Source of the DNA: Spartobacteria bacterium UBA6821
Lineage (GTDB): Bacteria > Verrucomicrobiota > Verrucomicrobiia > Chthoniobacterales > UBA6821
Assembly: GCA_002452515.1 (NCBI GenBank)
Contig: DKEN01000097.1
Coordinates: forward strand, 1-7,912
Length of the DNA: 7,912 bases
Direction: 5' to 3'
The position numbers and the translations under genes are program-made. The notes beneath the pieces are model-generated. The model was given only the letters and a program-made list of their open reading frames with translations. It searched no databases and was not told where the DNA came from. Positions 7,201 to 7,912 of the stretch are shown here, piece after piece (the stretch's first letter is position 1; each line of letters begins with the position of its first letter).

Positions 7201-7784
7201 TGGAGGGTGGTGGATTGCAGAAGTGTATGCACCCGTTCCGGGTCAAATTTGGATCCCACTGCATTGTTGAGTACGGGAAGAACCTGCATCTCGTTCTCCT
7301 TGGCGATTTTCAGAACCTCAATATTCTCAGTGTCCGTGGGATCCCATCCATCGAAATCAAGCTCACTTCCACTTCTGTTCAGATGCAACCAGACGGGCAT
7401 GAGATGGGTGATTTTATCCGCATGATCACGCAGTGATTCCTCACGACCAGGTGCTGAGGAGTAAAAAGCAGCTGAAATCCATGGCTCCTTGGAGTCGGAA
7501 CTCCTCTTCAGATGCGCCATGGATTGCACCATCTTCAACCGTTTGGCGGCCAGCTTAGTCGAGTCGAGTCGAGTCGAGTCCTCAATCTGAGAGACTGTAG
7601 GTAGATCCTCGTTGAGAGCTTCTATCGATTCCGGCAAAGGAGGAAGAATCGGCGTCCTGACAATCGCAAAAACGAGCGCAAACAAACCGACCAGCACAAT
7701 GAGAGAAACAGCACCGCACAATTGATAAACCAAGATCCTTCGACGCCCCGAAAGATCAAAAAAAACAGAGTTATTGCGCTGCAT
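4245..7784 (-). CDS. GH18 / polysaccharide deacetylase / family 2 glycosyltransferase fusion
   Basis: A complete 1179-residue inner-membrane protein combining three enzymes. A membrane anchor (about 22-42) follows a basic start. A GH18 glycosidase domain (about 100-415) resembles the YaaH/SleL type, with SGLNLDFE (212-219; D217 and acid E219), MAYD (274-277) and ALWEIGGEDPGIW (400-412). A CE4/NodB deacetylase domain (about 488-700) has all five motifs: TFDDGP (496-501), HTYTH (549-553), RAPY (587-590), DPNDW (620-624) and LFH (660-662). After a second membrane segment (about 730-756) with a basic cytoplasmic flank comes a GT2 domain (about 770-1000) with IDDGSSD (807-813), DAD (859-861), AED (949-951) and QRKRW (987-991), the set of processive synthases such as PgaC, NodC and hyaluronan synthase. 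Three or four membrane segments lie between 1020 and 1125, then a short tail. The inferred topology puts glycosidase and deacetylase in the periplasm and the polymerase in the cytoplasm. The likely product is a partly deacetylated, N-acetylglucosamine-type exopolysaccharide; the sugar and linkage are not proven. No Shine-Dalgarno sequence precedes the ATG. The outer-membrane gene follows after 13 bases. Confidence 0.95.
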   Translation of the reverse strand: MQRNNSVFFDLSGRRRILVYQLCGAVSLIVLVGLFALVFAIVRTPILPPLPESIEALNEDLPTVSQIEDSTRLDSTKLAAKRLKMVQSMAHLKRSSDSKEPWISAAFYSSAPGREESLRDHADKITHLMPVWLHLNRSGSELDFDGWDPTDTENIEVLKIAKENEMQVLPVLNNAVGSKFDPERVHTLLQSTTLQDALITQIRDWLKAQDLSGLNLDFENLRPEDQQKLPLFVARLAKVLHDSGFVLSLDVSFDEAASTQLAALVAPADFIVLMAYDQYSEATAAGPIASMDWTAKAVANAVKAVPPSKIVLGMGDYGYDWSKDKVVSELTYASAMHTARTHSPTGGAEKLLRFDPDSLNPYFEYQDEASGDEHEVWYLDAASVYNQCLLAKNAGLRGSALWEIGGEDPGIWTVLGDKGAVLDGSVEELEQVDLSNDVQYDGDGELIQVISQPRTGERKVSIESASALITKENYQQVPWGSVVQRNGRHPGVVALTFDDGPNPKFTPQILDILQKEGITATFFLIGDNAAKNPDLVRQLWNAGHEIGNHTYTHPNLSQVGEAREKVELNATQRVIQSILGRSTLLFRAPYFVETEPQVKDLDFISTATDLGYVTVGAGIDPNDWNPYVKNTNGDYVRNSARVIADHVLAQIRSGAGNTVLFHDGGGDRSQTVAALRLIIPQLKQDGYRFVRVSQLADASRETLMPRVGKAEGLLLRMYHYDLLVANWMGRFLDTVVLIAMIIGVFRIIGITSLAIVAHRRNKRRKWPVDYCPAVSVLIPAYNESAVICRSVRSLLESTYTKFEILLIDDGSSDHTASVVEKEFAHINTVRTIRQANRGKAAALNRGIAEASGEIIVTVDADTLFEPDAIAMLVRRFRDPEVGAVAGNIKVGNRKLLLTRMQATEYITSQNLDRLAYSLLGAITLVPGAIGAFRRVALQEVGSYHLDTLAEDFDLTCRIRQAGWTIKAEVEAIAYTEAPEDIPAFLKQRKRWSFGTLQTLWKNRQSLFQYGGYGWLGMPVRIWEFFFYTVAPLLYLKGMATIALALYEWIFVMSIEGAEHHFSNVDSQVVQIAVWFSILFTVELIQSFIAIRMDNEDPRLLRSLLAQRFYFRQIIYLTLWMAWFRAFTGAAPGWGILRRHASVDAGELPHHHIQGRAPASLSDLEKEDAGMFEAAVLGKQ
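7557..7580 (-). repeat. Pentanucleotide tandem repeat inside the fusion gene
   Basis: Four full copies of GACTC plus four more bases (GACT) on the coding strand, uninterrupted, encoding residues 69-76 (DSTRLDST). They lie in the linker between the membrane anchor and the GH18 domain. The unit is not a multiple of three, so gain or loss of one copy would shift the frame and end the protein early. Repeats of this kind drive phase variation in other bacteria (Neisseria opa genes use a five-base unit). The copy number here is low, so this is only a candidate. Confidence 0.9.
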
Positions 7785-7827
7785 TAAAAAATATACGGTT
7801 TAAGGAGAATCAAACAAAAAGTTATGC

Positions 7828-7856
7828 AGAATAAATCTAGAATACCTTACTGTCAA
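7828..7856 (-). promoter_or_regulatory. Sigma70-type promoter of the exopolysaccharide unit
   Basis: On the minus strand, a perfect -35 TTGACA (7851-7856) and a -10 TATTCT (7828-7833, 4 of 6) are 17 bases apart, the optimal spacing. Transcription would start near 7820, giving an AT-rich leader of about 36 bases before the ATG at 7784. No other gene is visible in 7785-7912, and this promoter probably drives both the fusion gene and the barrel gene. The match is by eye. Confidence 0.65.
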
Positions 7857-7857
7857 A

Positions 7858-7871
7858 TTGCCAAAAGGCAA
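7858..7871. repeat. Inverted repeat beside the -35 box, possible operator
   Basis: TTGCC-AAAA-GGCAA has perfect 5-base arms and a 4-base centre. It ends one base upstream of the -35 box of the promoter at 7828-7856. A repressor or activator binding here could control the exopolysaccharide unit. No T-run follows it on either strand, so it is unlikely to be an intrinsic terminator. A chance occurrence in AT-rich DNA cannot be excluded. Confidence 0.4.
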
Positions 7872-7912
7872 ACACACCTCACCTTGTTATTATCGCTTCC
7901 TTTCTCCAGAAT

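Overview
The window suggests a Gram-negative bacterium, most likely of the Verrucomicrobiota/PVC group. The support is indirect: a sialate-O-acetylesterase-type protein with a signal peptide, an outer-membrane beta-barrel protein ending in phenylalanine, moderate GC, and starts that mostly lack a Shine-Dalgarno sequence. No rRNA or other phylogenetic marker is present, so the assignment is an inference. I see no tRNA, rRNA, CRISPR array, insertion sequence or phage gene. The five protein genes fill almost the whole window.

Layout. Positions 1-598 (minus) hold the N-terminal 199 residues of a secreted sialate O-acetylesterase-like protein whose catalytic-serine motif reads GEGNM instead of the family's GQSNM. 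It lies 34 bases downstream of a complete DEAD-box RNA helicase (633-2132, minus). A 169-base divergent region separates the helicase from a plus-strand flavoprotein of the HI0933/BaiN/RdsA family (2302-3492). That gene converges, with only 4 bases between stops, on a small outer-membrane beta-barrel gene (3497-4231, minus). Thirteen bases upstream of the barrel gene ends a 1179-codon gene (4245-7784, minus). It encodes a membrane-anchored GH18 domain, a polysaccharide deacetylase (CE4/NodB) domain and a processive family 2 glycosyltransferase in one chain. A good sigma70-type promoter with an adjacent inverted repeat lies upstream of it (7828-7871).

The two-gene unit 7784->3497 is the most interesting part. 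It resembles a compact exopolysaccharide machine: a polymerase of the PgaC/NodC/hyaluronan-synthase type, a deacetylase, a glycosidase and a candidate outer-membrane partner. In E. coli Pga systems these roles are divided among several proteins. The 5' part of the large gene also carries a frame-shifting pentanucleotide tandem repeat (4.8 copies) and a T8 tract, so phase-variable expression is possible.

The helicase and the flavoprotein are transcribed divergently. Both families have links to 23S rRNA or ribosome biogenesis (DeaD-type helicases; E. coli YhiN/RdsA), so the pairing may be functional. The truncated esterase is likely co-transcribed with the helicase and has the only strong ribosome-binding site in the window.
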